From PALSA-911 sp963839645 (GTDB lineage Bacteria; Pseudomonadota; Alphaproteobacteria; Acetobacterales; Acetobacteraceae), in contig CAWIVZ010000008.1 in assembly GCA_963839645.1 (NCBI GenBank), positions 1,178,001 through 1,242,000 on the forward strand: DNA of 64,000 nucleotides, given 5' to 3'. The position numbers were made by a program, and so were the translations under genes. Position 1 is the stretch's first letter. Each line of letters begins with the position of its first letter. Below the pieces are notes generated by a model. It was not told where the DNA came from. It ran no database searches and saw only the letters and a program-made list of their open reading frames with translations. Shown piece after piece: positions 54,413 to 63,375 of the stretch.

Positions 54413-55295
54413 ATGGTCCTTTGCCGATCCCCGGATACCAGCTGCGGCACGAACCGGCGCATTCGCGGCCCTGTTGCTGTTGCCGCTGCTCGCCGCCTGC
54501 TCCAGTGCCGATGACGAGGAGGCGAAGGCGCTGGCCACCGCCAGCGTGCCGCCGGTCGAGGAGATGTATAACAACGCCCTCGATGCGCTGAACCAGAAGA
54601 AATACTCCACCGCCGTGGCGCAGTTCGACCGGGTGGAACAGAACTACCCCTATTCCACCTGGGCGGTGAACGCGCAGCTGATGGCCGGCTATACCCAGTA
54701 CGAGCAAAACAAATACACCGACGCCATCGGCACGCTGGACCATTTCATCCAGCTGCACCCCGCCCATCGCGACATCGCCTATGTCTATTACCTCCGCGCG
54801 CTCTCCTATTACGAGCAGATCGCCGACGTGCAGCGCGACCAGAAGGGCACCGAGGAGGCAATGAAGGCGCTGCAGGAAGTGGTCAACCGCTTCCCCGACA
54901 CGCCCTATGCCACCGATGCGAAGTTCAAAATCGACCTCGCCCGCGACCATCTGGCCGGGCACGAGATGGTGATCGGCCGCTGGTATCAGAACCAGCATTT
55001 GTATGCCGCCGCGATCGGCCGCTTCCAGCGCGTGGTGGACGATTATCAGACCACCAACCACGTCCCCGAGGCGCTGCACCGGCTGACCGAGGTGTATCTT
55101 GCCCTCGGCCTGAAGGACCAGGCGCGGAAAACCGCCTCCGTGCTGGGCTACAACTACCCCGGCAGCGAGTGGTACGAAGACAGCTACAACGACCTGCTGG
55201 ACGACAACCTGATCCATGATCCCGGCGCCGTCCGCTCGGAGGCCCAGCCGCCGCCGCAGGGCTTCTTCTCGCGCGCCTGGCATTCGGTTTTCTAA
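54413..55295 (+). CDS. bamD: outer membrane assembly lipoprotein BamD (frameshift in signal peptide)
   Basis: TPR lipoprotein of the BAM complex that inserts outer membrane proteins. The lipobox is LLLPLLAACSS with Cys near 54495, followed by TPR helices: EMYNNALDALNQKKYSTAVA, VEQNYPYSTWAVNAQLMAGY and IQLHPAHRDIAYVYYLRALS. About 280 residues with ATG 54413 and one extra base near 54435; as read, the lipobox frame has no ATG upstream (TTG 54474 is possible). Located between lpxC and recN as in other alphaproteobacteria. Confidence 0.88.
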
Positions 55296-55330
55296 CGCTC
55301 TCATGATGCCGCAGACCTGACGGAACCCGC

Positions 55331-57028
55331 ATGCTGACAGCACTCTCCATCCGCGATGTGGTGCTGATCGACAGGCTGGATCTCGGCTTCGGTCCCGGCC
55401 TCACCGTGCTCACCGGCGAAACCGGGGCCGGCAAGTCCATCCTGCTGGACAGCCTCGGCCTCGCGCTCGGCGCGCGCGCCGACATCGGCCTGATCCGCCG
55501 CGGCGCCGAACAGGCCTCGGTCACCGCCAGCTTCTTCCCGCCCCCCGGCCACCCCGTCGCCGCCCTTCTCGCCGAGCAGGGGCTGGAGGCCGAGGACGAG
55601 ATCGTGCTGCGCCGAGTGCTGGCCAAGGACGGCCGGTCCCGCGCCTTCCTCAACGACCAACCGGTCGGCGCCGCCCTGCTGCGTCGCGTCGGGGCGCTGC
55701 TGGTGGAGGTGCAGGGCCAGCACGAGCAGATGGGCCTGGCCGATCCCGTGGGACACGCCGCCTTGCTCGACGCCTTCGGCGTGGCGCCGAAACTGCGGGA
55801 CGCCGTCGCCACCGCCTGGCGTGACTGGCGTGGTGCCGGCATCGCGCTGAAAACCGCCCGCGAAGCGATCGCCGCCGCCCAGCGCGACGAGGAATGGCTG
55901 CGTCACGCGGTGGATGAGTTGGCAAAGCTCTCGCCCCAGCCCGGCGAGGAGGAAGCCCTGGCGATCGAGCGCCAGCGCCTGCAGCAGGGCGAGCGCCGGG
56001 CCGAAGCCATTGCCTCCGCCCTGTCCGAGCTTACGCCCCGGGATCGCCGCGGCCCCGGCCCGGCCTCGGCGCTGCGTGCCGCCGCCCGGGCGCTGGGCAA
56101 GCTGATCGGCCCGAACGACCCTCCCGGCGTCGAAAATCCCGCCGCTCCCGCGATGGCCGCGCTGGAGCGCGCGGAGGAAGCCCTGGCGGAAGCCGAAACC
56201 CTGCTCTCCCGCCTCGCCGCGGAGGCGGACGCCGATCCGCGCCTGCTGGAACAGGCGGAAGAACGGCTGTTCGCGCTGCGCGCCCACGCCCGCAAGCACA
56301 ATATCTCCGTCGTCGAACTGCCCGGCCTGCTCGACACGCTGTCCGCCCGCCTCGCGGCGCTCGACACCGGCACCGCCGAGATCGCCGCGCTGGAAGCCGC
56401 CGCCGCCGCCGCGCGCACGACCTACGGCACCGCCGCCAAGGCCCTGTCGGAAGCCCGCCGCGTTGCTTCGGGCAAACTGGAACGTGCCGTGGCTAAGGAA
56501 TTGCCCCCGCTGCGACTAGAAAAAGCCCGCTTCTTCGCCGAGGTGGCGCCGTTGCCGGAGGCCGATTGGAACGCCGGGGGCGCCGACGCGGTGCGCTTCC
56601 TGATCGCCACCAACCCCGGCCAGGAACCGGGGCCGTTGGCCAAGATCGCCTCGGGCGGCGAGCTGTCGCGGCTGATGCTGGCGCTGAAGGTGGTGCTGTC
56701 GCAGGGCTCGGCGGTGCCGACGCTGGTGTTCGACGAAGTGGACAGCGGCATCGGCGGTGCGACCGCGGCCGCCGTCGGCGAGCGCATCGCCCGGGTGGCC
56801 GAACGGCTGCAGGTGCTGGTCGTCACCCACTCCCCCCAGGTCGCCGCCCGTGGTGCCGCGCATCTGCGCGTCGCCAAGCAGGAAGCCAAGGGCCGCACCG
56901 CCACGCTGGTCGACATCCTCAGCACGCCCGACCGGCGCGAGGAGATCGCCCGCATGCTGGCCGGCGAGACCATCACGGAGTCTGCCCGCGCCGCCGCCGA
57001 CGATCTGCTGGGGGCCCGGCTGTTATGA
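55331..57028 (+). CDS. recN: DNA repair protein RecN
   Basis: SMC-like ATPase for double-strand break repair. 565 residues. Walker A VLTGETGAGKSILLDSLGLA at the N-terminus, RVLAKDGRSRAFLNDQPVGA, a coiled-coil middle, then the ABC signature KIASGGELSRLMLALKV and Walker B PTLVFDEVDSGIGG. The frame is intact. Its stop overlaps the ligA start (ATG 57025). No LexA-type box was seen in the 35 bases upstream, unlike the mutasome cassette. Confidence 0.94.
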   Translation: MLTALSIRDVVLIDRLDLGFGPGLTVLTGETGAGKSILLDSLGLALGARADIGLIRRGAEQASVTASFFPPPGHPVAALLAEQGLEAEDEIVLRRVLAKDGRSRAFLNDQPVGAALLRRVGALLVEVQGQHEQMGLADPVGHAALLDAFGVAPKLRDAVATAWRDWRGAGIALKTAREAIAAAQRDEEWLRHAVDELAKLSPQPGEEEALAIERQRLQQGERRAEAIASALSELTPRDRRGPGPASALRAAARALGKLIGPNDPPGVENPAAPAMAALERAEEALAEAETLLSRLAAEADADPRLLEQAEERLFALRAHARKHNISVVELPGLLDTLSARLAALDTGTAEIAALEAAAAAARTTYGTAAKALSEARRVASGKLERAVAKELPPLRLEKARFFAEVAPLPEADWNAGGADAVRFLIATNPGQEPGPLAKIASGGELSRLMLALKVVLSQGSAVPTLVFDEVDSGIGGATAAAVGERIARVAERLQVLVVTHSPQVAARGAAHLRVAKQEAKGRTATLVDILSTPDRREEIARMLAGETITESARAAADDLLGARLL

Positions 57029-59119
57029 TCCAGTCCGCTGTGACCAAACCGGTTGACGCACTGACGCGCGCGGAGGCCGAGGCCGAGCTGGCCGAACTGG
57101 CCGCCGAGATCGCCCGCCATGACCGCGCCTATCACGAGCGGGACGCGCCGGAGATCACCGACGCCGAATACGACGCCCTGCGCCGGCGCAACGATGCCAT
57201 CGAGGCGCATTTTCCCGACCTGATCCGCGCCGGACAGCCCCAGCCATCGCGTCGGCGCCGCGCCCGAGGGCGGCTTCGCCAAGCTCCGCCACCGCATGCC
57301 GATGCTCTCGCTCGACAATGCCTTCGACATCACCGAGTTCGAGGAGTTCTTCGCCCGCGTCCGCCGCTTCCTCGGCCTGGCCGCCGACGCGCCGTTGCCG
57401 ATGATCGGCGAGCCCAAGATCGACGGCCTGTCGATCAACCTCACCTACGAGAACGGCCGCCTGCGCCACGCCGCCACCCGCGGCGACGGCGCCGAGGGCG
57501 AGGACGTCACCGCCAATGTCCGCACCATCGCCTCGGTGCCGCAAACTCTGAAAGGCAAGGCGCCCACGCTGATCGAGATCCGCGGCGAGGTGTTCATGAC
57601 CAAGGCCGATTTCCTGGCCCTGAACGAAACCCAGGCGGCGGAAAACCAGAAGATCTTCGCCAATCCCCGCAACGCCGCCGCCGGCAGCCTGCGCCAGCTC
57701 GACCCCGCGATCACCGCCGCCCGTCCGCTGTCGCTGTTCGCCTATGCCATGGGCGAGGCCAGCGAGGTGCCGGCCACCACCCACGCGGGCTATCTCGACC
57801 GCCTGCGTGGCTGGGGTTTTGCGGTGAACCCGCTGTCGCGCTTGCTCCCTGGGGTGCCCGAGGCCGAGGCCTTCCAGGCCGAGATGGGCCTCGCCCGCGC
57901 CGGGCTCGGCTACGACATCGACGGCGTGGTCTACAAGATCGACGATCTGGCCCTGCAGCGCCGGCTCGGCTTCGTCGGCCGCGCGCCGCGCTGGGCGATC
58001 GCCTGGAAATTCCCCGCCGAGCAGGCCACCACCACGCTGCGGGAAATCCGCATCCAGGTGGGCCGCACCGGCGCCCTGACGCCGGTTGCCGAACTGGAGC
58101 CGGTGAATGTCGGCGGCGTGCTGGTCTCCCGCGCCACGCTGCACAACGAGGACGAGATCGCGCGCAAGGATATTCGGGAAGGCGATACGGTGCAGTTGCA
58201 GCGGGCGGGCGACGTGATCCCGCAGATCGTCGCCGTCATCGCGGAACGCCGCCCGGCCGGTGCGGAACCGTGGCGGCCGCCCACCCATTGCCCCACCTGC
58301 GGCAGCCTGGCGATCCGCCCGCCCGGCGAGGTGGTGCGCCGCTGCACCGGCGGCCTGACCTGTCCGGACCAGCTGGTCGAGCGGCTGATCCATTTCGTCT
58401 CCCGCCTGGCCTTCGACATCGACGGCCTCGGCGAGAAATCCATCCGCGAGTTCTTCGACCTCGGCTGGCTGCACTCCCCCGCCGACATCTTCCGCCTGCC
58501 CGCCCGGGAAGCCGAGATCGCCGGGCTGGAGGGCTGGGGCGCGCTATCGGCGCAAAACCTGGTCCGCGCCATCGAGGCCCGCCGCCGCATCCCGCTGGGC
58601 CGCTTCATCTACGCGCTCGGCATCCGCCGCATCGGCGAGGCCAACGCCAGGCTGCTGGCCCGGCATTACGGCGGCTTCGCCAACTGGCGCACCCAGATGC
58701 TCGCCGCCACCACCATCGGCTCGGAAGAGCGCAGCACGCTCGGCAGCATCATCGGCATCGGCCCGGCGATCGCCGAGGAACTGGCCGAGTTCTTCATGGA
58801 ACCGCGCAACCGCGCCACGCTGGACGAGTTGGCCGGCCTGCTGACGATCGAGGACGAAGCCGCGCCGGAAACGGCGGGGGACAGCGAGATCGCCGGCAAG
58901 GTGGTGGTGTTCACCGGCAGCCTGGAAACCATGACCCGGCCGGAAGCCAAGGCGCGTGCCGAAGCGCTGGGCGCCAAGGTGACCGACAGCGTGTCGAAAA
59001 AGACCGACCTCGTGGTCCTCGGCGCCGACGCCGGCTCCAAGGCCAAACGCGCCGCGGAGCTTGGCGTGCGCACGGTCAGCGAAGCCGAATGGCGGGCGAT
59101 GGCTGGCTTTGACGATTGA
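57025..59119 (+). CDS. ligA: NAD-dependent DNA ligase LigA (one frameshift)
   Basis: Seals Okazaki nicks using NAD. About 698 residues. Domain Ia (LAAEIARHDRAYHERDAPEI, TDAEYDALRRRND), adenylation Lys in GEPKIDGLSINLTYENG (codon at 57416), OB fold, zinc finger THCPTCGSLA with RRCTGGLTCPDQ, helix-hairpin-helix repeats and a C-terminal BRCT domain (GKVVVFTGSLETMTRPEAKA). One extra G near 57238 (DSPSHRVG). Overlaps recN by four bases (ATGA), suggesting co-translation. Confidence 0.95.
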
Positions 59120-59216
59120 GACAGGCCGGCAGCGAAATCCGGCATAGAAATTTCAGTATCCATCCTAACTCCCCCGCCCAGACTAAAAGCAGATCGGGGT
59201 CATCAAAGGCACTCGC

Positions 59217-60695
59217 ATGAGCAGCACCACCAGGGCTTTGGCCCTGTCCTTCCTGGAACGCTATACCGCGCTGGTCCTGAGTATCGGCTCCACGATGCTG
59301 CTCGCGCGGCTGCTGACGCCGGCGGAAACCGGACTTTTCTCCATTGGCGCCGCGCTCACCGCCCTGCTCGCCCAGTTTCGCGATTTCGGGGTGGCGACCT
59401 ACCTGATCCAGGAACCCGATCTCACCGACGAGAAATTCCGCACGGCGCTCGGCATCAACTCGCTCACGATGCTGCTGCTGATGGCGGCCATCCTGCTGGG
59501 CAGCGGCTGGGCCGGCGATTTCTATCACGAACCGGGTATAACCCAGGTGATGCGGATCAGCGCGATCAGCTTCTTGATCATTCCGTTCAATTCGATCGTC
59601 ATGGTCTGGCAGCGCCGGCAGATGCGGTTCCAGATCCTGTACAAGATGACGGTGGCCGGCGCGCTGTGCCACGCCGTCACCGGCGTGACGATGGCTTGGC
59701 TCGGATTCGGCGCCATGAGCCTGGCCTGGGCGACGGTGGCCAACAATCTCGGCACGGCCCTGGTCGCCTTTCACTACCGCCCCCGGCAGTTTTCCTATCT
59801 CCCCTCGTTCAAGGTCTGGCGGCAGATCGCCGCCTTCGGGGTCTATTCCACGATCAGCAATCTCTGCCTGGAAGCCGTCCTGCGATCCTCGGACCTGTTC
59901 ATCGGCCGCAGCATGGGCCTGACCGCCGTCGGCCAGTTCAGCCGCGCCAACAGCCTCGTGTCCATGATCAACCAGAGCCTGCTGTCCGGCATCCTGCCGG
60001 TCGCCTTGTCGGTCTTCGCCCTGAAGCGCCGGGCCGGTGAGGCCCTGGGGACCGCCTATTTGGGCGGCCTGAGCCTGCTCACGGCCATCGCCTGGCCGGC
60101 TTTCGCGTTCCTCGGCCTAATGACCTTCCCGCTGATCCGCATCCTGTTCGGCGACCAATGGGACATCGCGGTCGAGCCGGCCCGGCTGATCGCCATAGCG
60201 GGCATGGTGTCCTGCCTGACCGTCCTTCATCCCGGCATCTTCCAGGCCACCGGAGCAATGCGCCAGCGCATGGGCGTTCAACTCCTCATCATGCCGCTGA
60301 AACTCGCGGTGCTTTTCGTCTCGGCCCAATTCGGCTTGGCCGCGGTGGCCGCCGGCACCATCCTGAACGCATGCATCGAGCTCGTGCCTTCCCAGTTCGC
60401 GGTGAACCGCGTGATCGGCACACGGCCGCTGGAACTGGTCACCGCTCTCTGGAAAAGCCTGCTGGCAACGGCCGCGAGCGCCGCCGGTCCGGCCCTGGTG
60501 CTGATCTATCTGCCGCCGGCGGTGAACCATCTGTGGCAGCCGCTCCTCCTGGCCGCGCTCTCCGCCGGCATCTTCTGGCTGGCGGCGATCTTCCTGCTGG
60601 CGCATCCGCTGGCCGAGGAAATGCTGCGCCTGCTCGGGCAGGCCCGCAGCGCCCTGTCCATGCTGTTTCCGCGCCTCCGGCCATCGCGCAAGTAG
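59217..60695 (+). CDS. oligosaccharide flippase family protein (Wzx-like)
   Basis: 492-residue integral membrane protein with about 12-14 predicted helices, matching the polysaccharide-flippase/MATE superfamily (lipopolysaccharide biosynthesis translocases). It starts RALALSFLERYTALVLSIGS and TMLLARLLTPAETGLFSIGA, with ALLAQFRDFGVATYLIQEPD typical of O-antigen flippases. No glycosyltransferase genes flank it, so the sugar-lipid substrate is unknown. The C-terminus is short and basic. The frame is intact. About 97 bases separate it from ligA. Confidence 0.85.
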   Translation: MSSTTRALALSFLERYTALVLSIGSTMLLARLLTPAETGLFSIGAALTALLAQFRDFGVATYLIQEPDLTDEKFRTALGINSLTMLLLMAAILLGSGWAGDFYHEPGITQVMRISAISFLIIPFNSIVMVWQRRQMRFQILYKMTVAGALCHAVTGVTMAWLGFGAMSLAWATVANNLGTALVAFHYRPRQFSYLPSFKVWRQIAAFGVYSTISNLCLEAVLRSSDLFIGRSMGLTAVGQFSRANSLVSMINQSLLSGILPVALSVFALKRRAGEALGTAYLGGLSLLTAIAWPAFAFLGLMTFPLIRILFGDQWDIAVEPARLIAIAGMVSCLTVLHPGIFQATGAMRQRMGVQLLIMPLKLAVLFVSAQFGLAAVAAGTILNACIELVPSQFAVNRVIGTRPLELVTALWKSLLATAASAAGPALVLIYLPPAVNHLWQPLLLAALSAGIFWLAAIFLLAHPLAEEMLRLLGQARSALSMLFPRLRPSRK

Positions 60696-60706
60696 CGCCG
60701 GAACCC

Positions 60707-60744
60707 TGACTCTGGATCATTGACTCTGGATCATTGACTCTGGG
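60707..60744. repeat. 14-bp tandem repeat upstream of the mutasome operon
   Basis: TGACTCTGGATCAT at 60707-60720 and 60721-60734, then a partial TGACTCTGG at 60735. It lies between the flippase stop and the LexA box. Confidence 0.7.
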
Positions 60745-60754
60745 AGAAAATAAA

Positions 60755-60769
60755 GAACAAATAGGGAAC
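60755..60769. promoter_or_regulatory. LexA (SOS) box GAAC-N7-GAAC
   Basis: GAAC (60755-60758), seven bases, GAAC (60766-60769), 9 bases before the imuA ATG. This is the reverse complement of the direct-repeat GTTC-N7-GTTC operator bound by alphaproteobacterial LexA. Its position fits damage-inducible control of imuA-imuB-dnaE2. Confidence 0.8.
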
Positions 60770-60777
60770 ATATTCCC

Positions 60778-61650
60778 ATGCGCCCGCCCTTCCCCCTTGT
60801 CCGCCCTTCCGTCCAGTCGGACCCGGACAGTTCCCCCCTCTCCCCCCATGCGGCCCATCCGGTCCGCACCGGGATGCCGAAAGGCGCACCTTCGTTGCCC
60901 GCGCATCTGGCCGCCCATTTGGCCGCCTTGCGCGACAGCATCCGCCCGCCCCGCTTCGGCGTCCTGACCTTCGGCGACCCGCGGATCGACGCGCATCTGG
61001 CCGGTGGCGGGCTGGCGCTTGGCCAGTTGCATGAAATCGGCGGCGTTGGCGTGGACCGCGAAACCGGCGCCCTGCCCGCCGGGTTCGCCGCCTCGCTCGC
61101 CGGGCGGATCGGCGGCGGCAAGCCGGTCTTCTGGATCGCCCCGCGCCCCGATCTGTATCCGCACGGCCTGACCGGCTTCGGCCTGGACCCGGGCCGGCTG
61201 GTGCTGGTCCGTCCGGACGACAGCGACGCCACCCTGGCCGCCATGGAAACCGCCCTGCGCGAGGGCGGCGCCGGCGTGGTGATCGGGGAGGTGGAAACGC
61301 TTGACAGGGTCGCCTCCCGCCGACTGGCCCTGGCCTGTGTGCTGCACGGCATCACCTGCCTGGCGCTGCGCCGCTGGCCGCACGGCCGGCGCGGCGAGGA
61401 TCGCGACACCAGCCTGGCCGCCACACGCTGGCGGGTGGAAGCCGTGCCGAGCGAGAGGGAGGGCCGGGCCCCCGGCCCGCCGCGCTGGCTGCTGGCCCTG
61501 ACCCAGGCCCGCGGCGGGCGCCCCGGCGAATGGATCGTTGAAGCAGGAGACTTTGCAAAAATAGGAGGCTGGGAAAATGCGACGCATCCTGTCCGTGTGG
61601 TTGCCATACTGGCCGATCCTGCGGCTGCGCCAAGGCGACTTGCCGGATAG
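60778..61650 (+). CDS. imuA: ImuA, mutasome accessory protein
   Basis: RecA/SulA-like partner of the translesion mutasome. 290 residues. The body has FGDPRIDAHLAGGGLALGQL and HEIGGVGVDRETGALPAGFA, and the later RPDDSDATLAAMETALREGG is typical of ImuA. The C-terminus contains RPGEWIVEAGDFAKI. The gene overlaps imuB by 74 bases: imuB ATG 61577 has a good AGGAGG, and the ImuA frame stays open to 61650. ATG 60778 lies just after the LexA box. It is the first gene of the operon. Confidence 0.85.
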   Translation: MRPPFPLVRPSVQSDPDSSPLSPHAAHPVRTGMPKGAPSLPAHLAAHLAALRDSIRPPRFGVLTFGDPRIDAHLAGGGLALGQLHEIGGVGVDRETGALPAGFAASLAGRIGGGKPVFWIAPRPDLYPHGLTGFGLDPGRLVLVRPDDSDATLAAMETALREGGAGVVIGEVETLDRVASRRLALACVLHGITCLALRRWPHGRRGEDRDTSLAATRWRVEAVPSEREGRAPGPPRWLLALTQARGGRPGEWIVEAGDFAKIGGWENATHPVRVVAILADPAAAPRRLAG

Positions 61651-63125
61651 GCCAGCCGTCACCGTCGAAACCACCCATGGCGTCCGCCGCCTGGCGGCCA
61701 TCGGGCCGGATGCCGCGGCGCAGGGGCTGAGCGTCGGCCAAACCCTGGCCGACGCCCGTGCCCTCTGCCCCGGCCTGCTCGCCCGCGAAGCCGACCCCGG
61801 CGCCGATGCCCAGGCGCTCGACGGTCTCGCCGCCTGGTGCGAGCGCTACACCCCGCTCGCCGCCGCCGATCCGCCGGACACCACCGGCGAGCATGGCCTG
61901 TGGCTGGACATCACCGGCTGCGCCCATCTGTTCGAGGGTGGCGAGCAGGCCTTGGCCGAGGACCTGCGGACCCGGCTCGCCCGCAACGGCCTGCTCACCC
62001 GCTGCGCCATCGCCGGCACGCCCGGGGCGGCCTGGGCGCTGTCGCGCGCCGCTCACCACCGGGCCCTGCACGCGGCTGCCGGCCGGACGGGAGCGCCACG
62101 CCCTGGCCCTGCTGCCGATCGCCCTGCTGCGGCTCGACCCGCAAACCACCGCCGGATTGCGCCGCCTCGGCCTGCGCCAGATCGGCGATCTGGCGCGTAT
62201 CCCCCGCGGCGAGATCACCGCCCGCTTCGGCCCCCAGCCGCTGCTGCGGCTGGACCAGGCGCTGGGCGCGGCGGAGGAAGTCATCGCCTGGCCCCGGCCG
62301 CCGGCGCCCTTCACCGAGCGGCTGGATTTCCCCGAGCCGATCGGCACGCCGGAAGATCTCAGCCACGCGCTCGATATCCTGACGCCCCGGCTCTGCGCCC
62401 GCCTCTCCGGTCAGGACCAGGGCGCGCACCGCATCGCCGCGCAGTTCTTCCGCGTGGACAACACGATCCAGCGGATCGCCGTCGCCACCGCCCTGCCCTC
62501 GCACGATGCCGCCTACCTGGCCAAGCTGCTGCGCGCGCAACTGGAAACCATCGACCCCGGCTTCGGCATCGAGGCGGTTCTGCTGCACGCCGAGGAAACC
62601 GCCGGCCTGGCCACGCCGCAGGCCGGCTTTGCCGACATCGCCGCCAGCCAGGAGGCTTCGCGTCTTTCGACCGCCATCGACCGCCTTGCCAACCGGCTCG
62701 GCCAGGGCCGGGTCTGGCGCGTGGCGCCGCGCGCCAGCCACGTGCCGGAACGGGCGGTGCAGAAAACCCCGCCACTGCAAAGCCAACCTGCCTGGGTCAC
62801 CGATCCCTCCGCTCCACGCCCCATCCGACTGCTGCGCACGCCCGAACCGGTCGAGGTCACCGCCCCGGTGCCGGACGACCCACCCATCCTGTTCCACTGG
62901 CGCCGCCGCCTGCACCGCGTCCGCGCCGCCGCCGGCCCCGAACGGATCGCGGCGGAATGGTGGCGGAAATCATCCCGCGAGAGCGAGGCTGTTCCCGAGA
63001 CCGACCGCATCCGCGACTACTACCGGGTGGAGGACACCGACGGCGCCCGCTTCTGGCTGTTCCGCACCGGCCTGCACGGCGGCGGCCGAACCCCGCGCTG
63101 GTACCTGCACGGGCTGTTCCCGTGA
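61577..63125 (+). CDS. imuB: ImuB, Y-family polymerase-like mutasome subunit (one frameshift)
   Basis: Y-family polymerase-like protein that tethers DnaE2 to the beta clamp; the family lacks the catalytic acidic triad. About 516 codons. Start MRRILSVWLPYWPILRL. Middle ALALLPIALLRLDPQTTAGL and RQIGDLARIPRGEITARFGP form the helix-hairpin-helix part. The C-terminus YYRVEDTDGARFWLFRTGLH, ending RWYLHGLFP, is characteristic of ImuB. One extra base near 62088. Strong Shine-Dalgarno AGGAGG at 61563-61568. Confidence 0.9.
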
Positions 63126-63133
63126 TGGCGCAA

Positions 63134-63373
63134 GCAAGGTTGGGGCTCCGCCCCAAACCCCAGGGGGGCTCCGCCCCTCCACCCCGCAAGGGAACTCGTT
63201 CCCTTGACCCTTTTAAATTGGTTTGTTGGGAAGAGGGCCGGGCAAGTGCCTATCAACGGCTACGTCGGTTGGGCCCTCTTCCCAACAAACCAGTCCATGG
63301 GGTTGAGGGGACGAGTTCCCTCACGGGTGCAGGGCGGAGCCCGCCGGGGTCTGGGGCGGAGCCCCAGCCTTGC
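63134..63373. repeat. nested palindromic element E3, between imuB and dnaE2
   Basis: Outer arm GCAAGGTTGGGGC (63134-) mirrors GCCCCAGCCTTGC (to 63373). Inside are TTGGGGC-tcc-GCCCCAA and GGGGGGC-tcc-GCCCCTCC-type hairpins, a GGGAACTCGTTCCC hairpin, and a central perfect 20-bp inverted repeat (63220-63239 with 63272-63291, 32-base loop). The right arm ends two bases before the dnaE2 GTG, so no separate ribosome binding site exists. No credible gene lies inside. Confidence 0.85.
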
Positions 63374-63375
63374 TC

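Noticed and set aside
55296..55330. LexA box before recN.
   Set aside because: Only one GAAC half (GGAACCC) is present in the 35-base gap; no second half at N7.
63020..63256. Open frames through palindrome E3 (and similar ones through E2) that look like small hypothetical proteins.
   Set aside because: They are translations of the repeat itself and change with each copy; no start signals.
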